DNA of 64,000 bases, taken from positions 108,575,510 to 108,639,509 of the forward strand of contig QVOM02000034.1 of the NCBI GenBank assembly GCA_003586115.2. The letters run 5' to 3'. The position numbers and the translations under genes are program-made. Under the pieces are notes generated by a model, which made no database searches, had not been told where the DNA came from, and saw nothing but the letters and a program-made list of their open reading frames with translations. Shown here piece after piece: positions 11,420-23,263 of the stretch. The number at the start of each line of letters is the position of its first letter. The stretch's first letter is position 1. Source of the stretch: Salvator merianae. Its lineage: Eukaryota; Chordata; Lepidosauria; Squamata; Teiidae.

Positions 11420-11945
11420 CTGGGACAGAGCTTCTGGCAAGAATATGACTTCATATTGAATTGCTGGGCTTACCAGCAATGGAACACAAAAGTAACCCTC
11501 ATCCCATGAGCATCTGGAGAATCCTCCTTCTTTCTGCCTCCTTCTAGTGTTATTAGAACCACTCTGCCCAGATGCAGCAATGGAAAAAGGGGAGAGAATG
11601 CTCCTTTCTGCATGGGGCTTTCTATGATCTATGAGGCCACCACCACAGACCCCGCTGGTCCACTCTGTCTCCATTAGGTGGAGCATGATGCCGAACTGGG
11701 AGGGCTTATTCAGTATCACCAGAAGACATGTTTAATCAGGTCTACCAGGGGGACCAGTGGCCCTGATCCAGAACACAGAATGCAGAATGCATGCCTCCCA
11801 TGTTCAGAACTATCAAGGGATGCATTTCAGAGGTGGTGTCATAGTGTGCCGCCAAAACGTATCCCCCAGTGACCCTGAGGCTAGGAACTTTTGGAAGTGA
11901 CAGAGTGCGGCCATGAAGCTTGTGCAAACTTCAGGGCTGTAGCAT
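11420..11945 (+). mobile_element. HP element copy (subgroup B), boundaries approximate
   Basis: From about 11625 to 11945 it follows 23341-23655 closely: ATGATCTATGAGGCCACC, a GCATGAT segment, AGACATG-TTAA-CAGGTCTACCAG, CCTGATCCAGAACACAG, GATGCATTTCAGAGGTGG, then TAGGAACTTTTGG. A hairpin near 11462-11480 is built from TTGCTGGGCTTACCAGCAA. The 60-103 codon open frames show no family motif. Confidence 0.6.
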
Positions 11946-12149
11946 GAACTAGTCTGAATGCAGGCCTTTCTGTGCACAAAGGGCCAAAAAGTGAAAGTAT
12001 AGCTCATTCCATCAACTTCATAGGCATCGGTGGCAATCTTGTTCTTCTTGTCTTCTCCCATGTCTTCCTCATTCCACGGTACTGTGAAAACATTATGTAA
12101 GCTTGCCAAGAAATAACGAGTGAAACCCTGCCTCCACTTTAAAATAGAA

Positions 12150-12290
12150 GTGGCTCATTCTTGGGCATGTGGCAGAGGCACTGTGATCACGGCTAAAAAT
12201 GGTGCCTCCTCATCTCCATTTGTGGGCATGGAGGCACCATTTTCAGCAGCAATCACTGTGCCTCTGTTGAGGGCAGCAAAATCATGCCCT
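12150..12290. repeat. Inverted repeat with arms of about 37 bp
   Basis: The left arm (about 12173-12209) runs from CAGAGGCACTGTGATCAC to AATGGTGCCTCC. The right arm (about 12229-12266) is its complement with a few mismatches. It is probably a decayed foldback element. A weaker outer pairing seems to continue on both sides. Confidence 0.7.
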
Positions 12291-12989
12291 CATAAAATGG
12301 CACCTTGGACAGTAATGGCATCGTGCAATAGCTGTGAGGCACCTACCTCAGCTACAATTAGGGATGTGGTGGCACAAGGCACACATGGCAGCACAGCCTG
12401 AAGTGGTTTCTTTTCTGATCCAAGACTGTGTCTCCATGTTACTTACTGGGTGCCTCATAGAAGGGTCTCAGCTGCTGTCTCTCCACTTGTGGTAGCATAA
12501 GGTACCTAGTGAGGAACGTGCCATGCACCCAAGGAAAACAGTGGCTGTTTAAGGCACCTTTGGATGTAGGGTGTGATTCTGTGCTCTTTGGAAGAGCGTC
12601 TCATCCACTGTGTCACCTGGCACCTTTGCACTCTGAAATGGAATTGCAGAGACACCCATCAACAACGTCAAATGAGGTGATTCTAACAAGACACATGCCC
12701 TCAGGCCTTCCCACATGTCCACACAAGACCTGGAGACATGCCCTGATTCTCTTCTTCCCTGCTCATTCCCACCACCTTTTCTTTTGCATTGTTATATTGA
12801 AGGGAAGAGATTGTATTGTTTTGATATTTGCACAACCTCCTTAAAAACCTCTAACGACTGCAACAATAACGTAGGTGGATGTCAATTTGTTTATGCAATG
12901 AAATGTTATTGGAAATGAGAGAGGGCTCCCCATCCCAACAGGAGAAGGCCCTGATATCACAGTGATGAAGTTCCTACCATTGAATATTA

Positions 12990-13308
12990 TAGAAACGTGC
13001 AAATTTGGTTCAAATTTGAACAATTCAAGTCAGTTCAATTTGAAACAAACCATCCTATGTGTGAAAGGGGCTGGTTTGATTCAAACCAAGCCATGATTGC
13101 TTTGTTGAACAGAACAGTTCGATTCAACCTGTTCGGGTTCAACCACATCTTTCCCTTTAAATAGGGCTTTGCATTTTTTTATTTTAACCTCACACTCTTT
13201 GCAGACTGTTCATGAACTGTTCAACCCTGATTCTAGATTGAATTGAACTCAAGAAGGTTCAGTTCAAACCGAATCAAACCTCAGAACCTGAGTTCATGCA
13301 CATCTGTA
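12990..13308. mobile_element. hAT-like element, TAGRGATGTGCA family (copy 1)
   Basis: It starts TAGAAACGTGCAAATTTGG and ends TTCATGCACATCTGTA, inverted relatives. The flanks GAATATTA (12982-12989) and CAATATTC (13309-13316) match at 6 of 8 positions. The body is full of GGTTCAA/TTGAACC type short inverted pairs. 20211-20555 and 50576-50905 share the start. hAT membership is inferred from the 8-bp duplication. Confidence 0.7.
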
Positions 13309-13408
13309 CAATATTCACATTGTGCATGCCTTGCTAAACACTGCTCGCAGTTGAAACAACCAGAATTATGTTTCTTTCATCCATCATGCTAACAGCTCTA
13401 CTCTGCTA

Positions 13409-13605
13409 CAGCCGTGGCCACCAGCTTTAAACCTGAGTGTTCGCGCCCCACGCAAAGCACGCCATGGCTGTTTTGGGGGGCTCTGAGCCTCCATACTGCT
13501 GCATACCTGCTGCAGCAGTACAGAGGCCCAGAGCCCCCACGAACAGCCATGGTGCGCTTTGCGCAGGGCACGAACACCCAGGCTTAAAGCTGGCAGCCAC
13601 CGCTG
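13409..13605. mobile_element. Foldback hAT-like element (copy 1)
   Basis: The 197-bp element is one long imperfect palindrome. It starts CAGCCGTGGCCACCAGC and ends GCTGGCAGCCACCGCTG. The flanks CTCTGCTA (13401-13408) and CTCTGCTG (13606-13613) form an 8-bp duplication with one mismatch. The centre is a CTGCAGCAG-type hairpin near 13497-13518. A sister copy lies at 56149-56357. The open frames on both strands mirror each other because of the palindrome. Confidence 0.85.
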
Positions 13606-13619
13606 CTCTGCTGCGAGGA

Positions 13620-14920
13620 AGACTGAATAAGAAGTACTTAGAAAGCAAAACTAGAAGGTCCTGAACAGATTATATTAACATTAAATGTTCAAAATCAACA
13701 ATAAACTGGTTGCAATACTCTGATAATTTACTTCCTTCGAAAATGCTAAGCTGCCAGAAAATGGGTTTAAAAATAAGGAATATCTGTTGAGACCCCCATA
13801 TTCCAATATCTTTGATATTTAACCATCCCACCTCAAGCTGTTAATATTTGCCATCGACAGATGTAAAACGAAACATTTTAAAAGCTGCTAGCAACTTCGA
13901 ACAGCCTGCAAATACTTTTCCTGCCACCTGGACAGTATGGGAAAGCTGTGCAGTTTATTGGTATTTCCAGACTATCCTAAATTGTTAAGTGGACAGATTT
14001 TAAGAATAGTCCATTTTTGTTAAAACTTCTTTTAATAGAAGTAGTTTCTTACAACTCTTGACCAGAACTTACACTGATACAGGCAGGCAAATTTCTGAGA
14101 TAAAACAATACAGCCAAACCCTAGTTAAGTAGAATTCAAGGTCTCAACATATTTCCCATAAAATCTGTAAGCTGGATCCTGGGTTTAAAAGCCCCTTTAC
14201 AGAATTTGGCAATGTAAGGAGTTATAAATTTGTGAGCAAAAATGAAGTACGAAGGGTTATCAGATCTCCAAGGTGAAAAAAATCTCAGCGAGGGGAAGTT
14301 TCTTATATTTCCCGGCTAGACAAGACATTAAAACACACCAATGTAAATGCTTTACATGTTTTAGGAATATAGAAAGGGGCAAGAGATGGTATTAGGAGAA
14401 TACATTCCTTGAAATTCGGCACTATCATTTTGCAACTCTGTGTCCAAGATACATTTCCTAATTATTTCTCTGGCTTTTTTGCAAGCCCAAAGCTAGCACA
14501 AAGGATTAGGAGAGGGCCAACTGCAGAAGTTTCCCGTCAATGGATTTTATCCTGCTCAAGTGGAAGTTGTCAATAAATATGGAGGAGACCAGTCTCGCTG
14601 ATTTAAAAAAGCAAGTTTCAGCCAGTTATTAATTTTGAAGAGCCTGTCTCTTGCCTCCAAGGAAATCAGTCCTGCCTCTGGTTAAAGTGTTGCATTTGGA
14701 ACACAATTAGGGGCCCCAAATATTGTTCTCAGAAACTGAGATTGCACCAACACTAGGAGACTAAAGTTTTTATAAACACACACCTGGGAGCTGAACAAAG
14801 CTTGCGTGTCCCCATGAAAAACTTTAATGACCAAGAAGATGTAATTTCTCCCATCAGAGAAAAAGAAGTTAGTCAGGGTAGTCAAGCTTCTCTGTGCTCT
14901 TCTGACTTCATATGTGAAAC
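13620..14920. other. Unannotated AT-rich stretch
   Basis: No gene or interspersed repeat recognised; nothing suggests an exon. Confidence 0.45.
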
Positions 14921-14922
14921 AC

Positions 14923-15020
14923 ATACTTATTTACTTACTAATTTACTTACTTACTTGTTTATGCAAGAATTTATATCCCATTCTTCACCAAAAGAAGAAT
15001 TTATTTAAAAAATATAAATA
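14923..15020 (+). repeat. ACTT-rich stretch joined to an old repeat head
   Basis: Repeated TTACTTAC units lead into TTTATATCCCATTCTTC, which resembles the 'tttataCCCGCCCTTC' head of a common sauropsid repeat. It is heavily decayed. Confidence 0.5.
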
Positions 15021-15063
15021 TAGAGAGAATATTCTTAAAACATACTTAAACTGTAACCCACCC

Positions 15064-15096
15064 ACCCTCCCTCCCTCCCTCCCTCCCTCCCTCCCT
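15064..15096. repeat. (CCCT)n microsatellite
   Basis: About eight CCCT units in an uninterrupted run. Confidence 0.95.
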
Positions 15097-15134
15097 GGGA
15101 GCACAACACCTAGAGGTACCTAATTCCAACAGAC

Positions 15135-15490
15135 TTATTCCTGAACATTTATATTCTTACTATTGCTAATTTTCTGACTGTTAATATACCAAGAGCATTT
15201 GGTTCTTTTCCTGGCGAATGCCAGTATCTTAGTTTTTAAGTAGTTGATGGTAAGTTCTTCTCTGGTCCAGTAGCTCCCAAATGCTCTTATAGCTCTTTTC
15301 AGTCTTATGTTCAGGATGGATAATATAGCCGTACCGCCTGTGTATAGAGGAGCAGGGATATGTCTGCTTGCCAGAGCTGGAGGATGGGAATTGACCGTGC
15401 TTAGGAACTGGATCATTGAGTTAATATAGAAATTAACAGCAAAGGGGATAGGAGGCAGCCTTGTTTCACGCCTTTATTATCAGGAATTGA
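15135..15490 (-). pseudogene. LINE reverse-transcriptase fragment, inactive
   Basis: Read on the minus strand, the stretch encodes reverse-transcriptase block B, GVKQGCLLSPLL (about 15440-15475). After a one-base deletion near 15434, a frame of 93 codons follows (15416 down to 15135). This frame contains the site of the catalytic Y-x-D-D block, here reading YTGG, so both aspartates are lost. It then has the thumb-like segment EELTINYLKTKILAF. These blocks in this order are typical of non-LTR retrotransposons of the L2/CR1/RTE type; I cannot settle the clade. The fragment covers only the palm-to-thumb part, with no endonuclease visible. It is dead because of the frameshift and the lost catalytic pair. 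Confidence 0.85.
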
Positions 15491-15599
15491 ATGTGACAGA
15501 AAACTTCATTGAAGATTATTGTGTCCTGCTTTCTTCACAGCAGAGATCAAGATAGCTACAAAAGACAAAACAGAAAGAAAACGGTATGTAAAACTGTGT

Positions 15600-15740
15600 G
15601 AAACAGCAGCAGTAGACACTTTATTCTGTGCAGATGGCACTGTTTCAGACCACGACCTGCCGTGGTTCAGACCAGAGGGCCTTCCCGGTCCAGACCAACT
15701 GGTTCGGATCACGGCACAGTAAGTGCAGAAAAACCCAAAG
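15600..15740 (+). mobile_element. HP element right-end fragment (subgroup B)
   Basis: It contains CTGTGCAGATGGCACTG, as in the copies at 9813 and 23264, short inverted pairs around CAGACCACGACC/CCGTGGTTC and CCGGTCCAGACC, and the right end AGTAAGTGCAGAAAAACCC. No left end is visible. Confidence 0.55.
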
Positions 15741-15970
15741 GATCAGAGGTATGCCAAGAATTCCCACAACATATTCTTCTGAGATATTGCTTTTTCGGTT
15801 AGAAAAAAAAGGGCAGTGATTAATTAAAAAAAATATATAACACCACTATCCTTCTCCCCATTTTTCAATGGCAGACACAATCCCATACTTCACAATCCCT
15901 CAAAGCAAAGGTTGCCATCTTGAAGGATACAAAACAACACTACTTTGCTATGACTGTTACCCTTCTCAGG

Positions 15971-16130
15971 TGATTCTGCATTGGCTGATATGCCAGACCA
16001 GCAAGCATACTAGGAACCTCCCCTTCCACATGCTAAGGGAGGCTCTGGATGGACCTCTCTTAGAGTGCATGGAAAAGAGGCTCTTTTTATGCTTGCTGGT
16101 CCTGTATCCTGGCCAGTGAGGAATTGCCCA
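15971..16130 (+). mobile_element. HP-type foldback element
   Basis: An imperfect palindrome whose left arm contains ATTCTGCATTGGC and CCAGACCAGCAAGCATACT; the right arm contains ATGCTTGCTGGTCC and GGAATTGCCC. The reverse complement of 33901-34056 matches it along its length, so the two are copies of one element in opposite orientation. Confidence 0.65.
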
Positions 16131-16302
16131 TAACAAAAGCAAAAGCCTAAAGCAATGGAGGATATGGAAGGCAGGCAGGCAGGCAAGGAGGGAGTTGTGT
16201 GCCTCTTACTGCTAAAGATGTGCCCCATCTCTGAGCTCCTCTTGATGAATAACTGCTATCCCTCCACAAATGAGTCTCCTGCTACTGCCATCATCTGTTT
16301 CA

Positions 16303-16440
16303 CTGCCTGCACTGGGCCTTATTCTGGAATATATCCCAGAATAGATTTCTTCCATCCACATGCTAGCGCAGACTATGGCAGGCCCCAGATGAAGCCTGTT
16401 CTTAATCCACACTAAAGGTCATAAAATGCACTTCCAGAAT
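16303..16440 (-). mobile_element. HP element fragment, reverse relative of 44098-44296
   Basis: CACTGGGCCTTATTCTGG, ATATCCCAGAATAG and CAGACTATGGCAGGCCC occur in this order. The reverse complement of 44098-44296 has the same order with few changes. The small palindrome TTCTGGAATATATCCCAGAA is at 16323-16342. Confidence 0.6.
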
Positions 16441-17804
16441 GTATTCTATGACCTAATTCTCTAACGTAGATTAGAGGTAGGATGGCAAGACATGCATTCG
16501 TGTGCTAACTACTTCTAAGCCTCTTTGAGGCAGCTTTTTTAACATGTGTGGATGCAGGTTTTGACATGGATTAACCTACTAACCTTTTGACAGTAGCAAG
16601 TATACAAATCCTTTCATTTTTTTGCTGCATTTTGATCACCATCTTAGCCATCTTCCCACTGTAAATAGCTGGAGAATTGTGGGGAGTCATTGCCCAATGA
16701 CAAATCCCAAGTCATCACAACCAAGACTGGGAGTAAAGGGATGAAAATAAGCTTTCATGACATGCAAATGCCATCAGACTTGACAAGAAGAAGGAATTCT
16801 AGCTCCATATGTAGTCAACTCAGCATCTTAGGGTGTGATCACACAGAACATTTTTGGGGTGCATATTTACAAAGGATTGCCCCATTTATGGAAGCAGGCA
16901 AAATACTTACATCACACAGTTTTTAAAAGAAGTGCCTAAAAGCCTTCTACCTTGCTTCTCTTCTCATTGTTACCTTCATCTCTAAGTCTAGCAACTCCTC
17001 CATAGTAACAAGTGTTTGCCATTCATTGGACACCAGCAGTCAGATTTCTGGGTCCCTGATTGGTCTGTCTCTAGCAGCCATTTGCACTGGCTACAGGTCC
17101 CTCTGTAGCTTCCTGCCACATTCACCCCAAACAGGACTCTCATTCCAAGAGCTTTTCTTTCCATCTGTGGAAGGGATGGATAAACAGAGGCTTGGGAATG
17201 CAATAATTGTTCTTTTTTTAATTTTCTGTTTATCCCTAGAATCTCAAAATCATCCTGGGAGCATCCCTAACCACATATGTAAACACACCTTTAATTTCTA
17301 CAGTCTATCTGTATTTTGCTTCACAGACTCACCTCTCTCTCCCCCTCCTTTTTTATGTCTTTGTGGGCTTTTCAAACTGACCAAACCTTTATTTTGAAAC
17401 ATTTGAAAACTTATTTTAAAATGCACCTTTGAAAGTGCTGCTCTTCACAGAAACAAACCTGTCCACAGTCAGGCTGAGATAGTCAACAGTTCATGCTTTA
17501 AAAGATATTCCACTTGGAATCCTAGAACAAAATAATGAAAAGCAGACAAGCAGAAGTAGTAAATTAGTACCTTGCAGCCAAGTTGGAAGCCTTGCAATCT
17601 CTCCCTTTACTCAGTTCTGTCGGCTAGAGAAAAAAACAAATCAATTCCACCTTTGCTTCTTTAGGCTCCCCGAAGGAATTATAACTCATGCATACACAAG
17701 TGCAAAGGTCTTGGGTTGCACGGAGTTTAATCACAGAATGGAATAATTTCAGATTTACACCTAGGCATTGGTTGAAAAGTATTTAACATTCATCTGCAAG
17801 ACAA
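16441..17804. other. Unannotated stretch
   Basis: No repeat family recognised. A 123-codon open frame (17026-17397) has no motif I recognise and is T-rich near its end; I do not call it a gene. Confidence 0.4.
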
Positions 17805-17930
17805 ACTCCTGTGGCACTTGAAAGACCGACAAATTCAGCTAACAAATATACGGCAGCATAGACTTTTGTAGAGTTCATCCTACTTTATCAGAGGCATATA
17901 CTCCTGGATACACTGTAGAAAAGAAAGAAG
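17805..17930 (+). repeat. Sauropsid interspersed repeat with GTGGCACTTGAAAGACC motif
   Basis: The order ACTCCTGTGGCACTTGAAAG, ACCGACAAATTCAG, CATAGACTTTTGTAGAGTTC, ATCCTACTTTATCAGAGGCA matches a repeat I know from reptile genomes: 'CTTGTGGCACCTTAAAGACT', then 'CATAAGCTTTCGTGG', then 'CCACTTCATCAGATGCAT'. It is a decayed copy; I do not know its formal name. Confidence 0.7.
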
Positions 17931-18312
17931 AGAAACAGAAAGAGGGAGTTAAAAAAAAAAACCAAGTAACTACAATAAAAACAAGGCCATAACATGTAAG
18001 AGGTACAAATAACCATGTCACTTTTCTAAGTATTTCTAAATGGTTTCAGGTTCGTGAAAATTCTTGTTTGTCTTTGTTTCTTAAATGACCCAAGTGTGTC
18101 AAGCTTTTGTAAGCATCTGGTTTACAGACTCTCAAAAGCTTGAGCCTTTTGAAAGTTTTTAATTTAAGTTCTTGTAAAAGGCTTGTAGGCATTCAAACTG
18201 CCCATCTCCACTGTTACCAATTTCTCTTGCACTGTCTTGATCATCTGATCTTGTCAGCAACAACAGAAATGAACACTGGCTCTTTTAAAATCAAATACTT
18301 CCACAACAGAGG

Positions 18313-18747
18313 CACGGGGCTTTTCTGCACTTACCTTGAGTGATCTGGATAAGCTGACCCAGATTGCCCAGTCCACTGATGCAGATCTTGCCTGCCACAC
18401 CACACCAAAGCTCACATTAGCAGCCCCCCAAAAACTCCAATGGCTTCGGAGTCTTGAGGGACCCATTTCAGCAGCACGACAAGGCACACTGCTGAAATGG
18501 GTCCACCATGGCTTTGGCATGCCAGTGGATCTCATTACTGAGGCTTTTTAACATTCCAGCCCAGAAGCAGACCAAGAGACCATTTTGGGCCTCCTGATCA
18601 GGAATACACTCCATTTTGTGCATACAGAGTGTACCAGAAAGGGTGGGACCACTCTAGACCACACCAAGGGTGTGGACAGAAGAGGCCCAGAAGAGGACTA
18701 TTGTGCCAACAGATCCAAATCTACCGGAAGTGCAGAAAGATCCACAG
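18313..18747 (+). mobile_element. HP element copy (subgroup B), both ends visible
   Basis: The left end CGGGGCTTTTCTGCACTTACC and right end CCGGAAGTGCAGAAAGATCC are inverted relatives. Internal hairpins follow one another: GGATAAGCTGACCCAGATTG near 18347, GACCCATTTCAGCAG with its complement CTGCTGAAATGGGTC (18460-18504), and CAGAGTGTACC/GGGTGTGGACAG-type pairs further right. No target duplication is evident. No coding capacity. Confidence 0.7.
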
Positions 18748-19970
18748 GTGATTGCAGATTAAGGATATACAGGTTTTTTAAAGTCTAAGAAAGCTGGAGA
18801 AATGAACTGTCCATGGTCCTGAAAAGAAATATCTTCCTGTTTAGTGGTTTGGTTTGTTTTCTGAGGTCCAGACTGACCCTCCACTGGTTTGACTTGTCTT
18901 GTCTTTGAGACAAGAACCCAATTAATATGTGAGTGCCCCAGCTTCAAATTGGGACTTGTTACATGAGATAAGACAGAACAATTCTGTGCTTGTTCAAAAA
19001 GCAAAAAGGTCAGTAATGGATGTCCTACTTTCCTCAACTCAAAGCATGCTCTACTGAGCCTAGAGCATTTTGCCACTATCATAGCTGGTCTCCTTCACCA
19101 ATGCCCAGATAAAATAACTTGGACATAGGGAGGAAAGGAGATGAATCCACCTTATTCATGGCTATTCTAAGGATGGGTCACTTAATCATGCAGCCGTGTA
19201 TAAATGCTTACAACATATCCAATCACTTTGCTGTAATATACATATTCACCTGATCTTCCAATATTTGTAAGGTGCCCTTAAATTGTCCAAGATCTCTCCC
19301 ATACATATTTTCAGCCATAATTATTACATTGTTGAGTAGATTAGTAATAGCATCCAATCTGGGTCTGTAGATGGACCATTGACTAGGACTACCTAGTGAA
19401 TTTATGGTGGAGCAAGGACTTGCAGTTCATGTTTCATACCACTACACAATTAAATGGTCAAGAATCTGATGAACAAATGAACTCAAGAATGTGTACAAAC
19501 TTCCCCATTTCCACTGCAATACCTGTGTCGTCTCTGGATGCACAAAATGGAAAGTAAGTGAAAGCCTATCACTAAGACCTTTCATGTACTATATCTTGAA
19601 TATTATTTTGTATTATTGCAGAGAAAAGACCCAAGAGGAAGAATGTCCTAAGAGGAGAAAATGCTGGAAGGCCTTTAACTCCTATAACAAAGTGAATAGA
19701 TTTCAGTTGTGGTATGACTTAAGATTTAAGGTAACACACACAAGGATGCTGCTAATAAAAGAATGTTTTGCTGTTCTCCAACAAAGATAAGAACAGAATA
19801 GAGATCAGGGGGAAAAAACCCTAGTGGTAGTGGGTTATTCTTTAATGGATATTGCTTCTCTCAGCTATAAATCAAGATGCCTTCATATGTGGGTAAAAAC
19901 ATGCATTTGTCCTAGGATTATTTTCAGTTTACCACAAATATCTATAATAATCCTAATATAGTCCCAAGTT
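18748..19970. other. Unannotated stretch
   Basis: No gene, repeat or regulatory signal recognised. Confidence 0.4.
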
Positions 19971-19971
19971 A

Positions 19972-20170
19972 GTTGGAGGGAAATCCAGCAATGATACCAG
20001 GTTTTCCCTAATGTTGGAGTCTTAGCTCCATCTGGCATTTCATAGGTAAAAGACAAAGGGAAGTAGACTGGCACTTGGCTGACATTTGAGTAGTTCACTC
20101 AGGGAGAGAATTGCAAGAAATGTCAGATGGAGGTAAGAGTTCAGAATTGCCTCCTGTTGTCAGATTGGGC
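19972..20170. repeat. Inverted repeat, relative of 33165-33390
   Basis: The left arm carries CTTAGCTCCATCTGGCATTT and the right arm GAAATGTCAGATGGAGGTAAG. The middle has ACTGGCACTTGGCTGA. The same pieces in the same order occur at 33165-33390, so this is a dispersed foldback element. Confidence 0.6.
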
Positions 20171-20210
20171 CCGTGAAAGGAAATTGCAGGATCTAAATAT
20201 GATCCTGCAA

Positions 20211-20555
20211 TAGAGATGTGCAAAATTGGGTTTGTGTTCACAAATTCAATCAAATATTTCACATTCATGGATATTTGCATCAAAACGAAAATGCAGTTTT
20301 TTGCATTTACAAAATTCAATTGAATTGAACTAGTCTCCCCACTTGCGAAACTGAAAAGTTTAACTAAATATTTGTGTTTTTGCTGTGTGTTTGCCCATGA
20401 AAAGGGCTTTTTCAATGGGAAAACAGTATTTTTATCTGCAAAAAGCATGCAAAAAAAGTGGATTTTCAATGTTACGATTCACCAATTAAATAAAAAGACA
20501 AGTTTTGGCTTTGATTAAGAAACAAACACATGAATTTTGTTCATGAACATCCCTA
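20211..20555. mobile_element. hAT-like element, TAGRGATGTGCA family (copy 2)
   Basis: The left end is TAGAGATGTGCAAA and the right end TTCATGAACATCCCTA, inverted relatives. The flanks TCCTGCAA (20203-20210) and TCGTGCAA (20556-20563) match at 7 of 8 positions, which supports a hAT-type insertion. The body is rich in short inverted pairs such as TTTTTGCAT/ATGCAAAAA. Confidence 0.75.
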
Positions 20556-20563
20556 TCGTGCAA

Positions 20564-23262
20564 TATGCTCTTGCCATTTGGAAGCCCATGCAGCTGGTTA
20601 ACATACAAAATTGTCACTAATTCATTCTCTCCCTACAACTTTTAATAACACTTGAGATAGGTGATGAAGTGGACTCTTGTGCCCTGCTAACTATGTTAGT
20701 CTTAAAAGGTTCAATTTTACTGACATTTGCTTTTCCACCTCAGAAAAGGAATTCTGGATACTTGTCCTTTGAGAGAGCTCACCCACGCAGCTACATTTAT
20801 ATATTTTATGAAATCCAGCATTGCTGTAAACGAAGTTTTAATTTTTCATTTGGCACTTTGAAATATTTCATTTTGAGCCTCAAGAATATATCTTACATGG
20901 AAATGCTTAGAAAGGAAGGGCACTCTGACCCAAAGAAGACTGATGCTCCCCCCAATTAAAACAAAAGAGATTTAATAGAAGATGGAAACACACAATATGC
21001 GTTATTTTTCAGATTTCACTGACTGGTTTATAAAACCAAAACAGATGGATCGTTCTGACATAAGTTCTATTTTTATCCAAACTCCTGCCACTCAAGGGGA
21101 TTTCAGCTATAGTTTTTCTTTTTTTTAATTTGGCTTAGTTGAACAACCATTATTGTAATACAAAAACAGGTGCTCCAAACAGAACAGAAATACTTTTGCA
21201 ACCAAGATCATTTTAAATCTGACAAGAGTAAAGAAAAGTCATGTCAGGTGAAGCTCTCTGACTGCATTTTGAGACACGTTCTGTATCTATTACTTTATTA
21301 GGACTGCACTATACATTTGTTATATTAAGTTTATGAACAACATCCATCAATAGGATGACTTGTAGAGTTCTTCTGTGCCTCTCCTGCTCACTTACTCGCT
21401 CTTCTGCTTACTCACTCTCAAAACAAATCAGTTGTATGTTACAACAAAGTTTACTAAACACCTTGTGGATCTCTTTTTCTAATTCCCATTCCATGCATAC
21501 GTTGGCTGTAACCACACCCAGAAAAAAAACTTGATTTGAAAGCAGCTTAGAGGTGACAGTTGGACAGCAGTGTCTTTAAACTGCATTAAAGGCCAGACAA
21601 TGCACTTTAAAAGGCCTTTAAGGTGGAGTAAAGGTAGGATGGGAACGGTAGTGTCTACATGATCTGAGCTATTTTCAAGCCACTTTTTTCATGGGTGCAG
21701 ATGCAGCCTTTGAACGATGTTGAAATGCAGAATGTTAAAACTAGCAACTTCAAATTTGCTGCTCTTTGCCCCAATTCTGCTTATTTTTAATATCATCCTG
21801 GAAAGATCTATTTCACAAAGTCTGAAGAATGTCTCTTTCCCTTACGTATAAAGGACATAACAAGTTCTTAAATGATTAACAGAGTATATTTAAGAAGTGC
21901 TTTACTGTTCATACACTGAAATCAAAGTGTTTTTTTTATTATTCTTTTAATCTGCAATACCTTTGTATCACAAGGCTATTTATATAACACACACACACAT
22001 GCACGAAAGCAAACAATTGAGAAACTGAACGCACCAGTGGCACGTAAAAATACAGATCAGCTTTGTAATTACAGATATTCTTCAAAAAAAAAAAAAGGGA
22101 AAAATCTATCTTTCTCTTAATTTGACACCTCAGCACTTTTTGTTGCAAAAAAAAATCCTCGGTGGTGTTTATAACCTTTAGACTTACAAAACTATAAAAC
22201 AAAGAGATGACAGGAACAAGAGTTAAAGTAGCTGTCAAGGAAGAAAGCGTGAAACGGGAAAAGAAGGGCACTGGATTTTCTTTTAAAATAAGAAAGCACA
22301 CATTGCAACATGAATTAGAATTACTGCCAATCAGGATTAGCTCCAGATAGTTTGATGAATACTCCATATGGCACCATCACATTAATTAACATGGGACAAA
22401 CTCTTCTCCTGTTTGGACACCACTGAGATTAAATAACTGGAAAGGTAACCTCTAGATGCAAAAGGGTGACATCTTACATAGGAAAGCCAAAAGGGATTGA
22501 TCTTTTTGTGTTTCCATACCAAAATGGCATTTTCTGGACCTCTTGGGTGAATAAATATACCTACCCTCTTATATTTTCAGTTTTTTGACTACCACAATGT
22601 CATTTTTGGGCACCATGCTCCCTTGACTTTCACAGAGAATCCTGGGAGGTATATGTGGCATCTCCACATCTCTCCTCGCGGGTGGTTTGTACTGTGGGGA
22701 AAGATGGCATTTCCCCATAAGTAGTAGGCATGAACACTCCTTAAGCTAGAATCGATGGAGGCCCACACTTGTACCTATCAAATCACACAAAAGGAACAAG
22801 ATCACCTAAGAGTCATAACATCATAGTGATTGAAACAGAATGTGGAAGAAAAGGATCCATGAAATTATAAGAAAAATAGACGGATCAGTAATTTGTGGCA
22901 GCCTGCAGACTGAGACTACAAAGCAGTGGAATCCTCCCTTGCATCTTACAGAACTACATTTTGATCCACAGTGGCCCAATGGGAAGAAAATGAGATGTCC
23001 AATTTTGTCCACTTTATCACCACCTACAGTCCCAGTGCAAAGGCTGCTGAATATTACCTGAACTAACAAAAGCATTGGCAACAACTGAGATGTCATTATA
23101 TCATTTACATCCGTTCCTTTGGAATACCTTATCATGTGGGGAGTAGAACTTTTGCCATGGCATAGCAGAAGCAACATAAGCTTAGACAGGAGATTCACAA
23201 AGTCCCAAAGCAAGGCATAGCAGAGAGGCCACTTCAGACAGCTGATGTGGGGTAGTATTATT
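20564..23262. other. Unannotated AT-rich stretch
   Basis: No gene recognised. It holds A- and T-runs (21119, 22084) and a short CA run (21990). Open frames of 142 and 151 codons on the minus strand (21939-22367, 22821-23276) lack family motifs and splice context that I could defend. Confidence 0.4.
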
Positions 23263-23263
23263 G

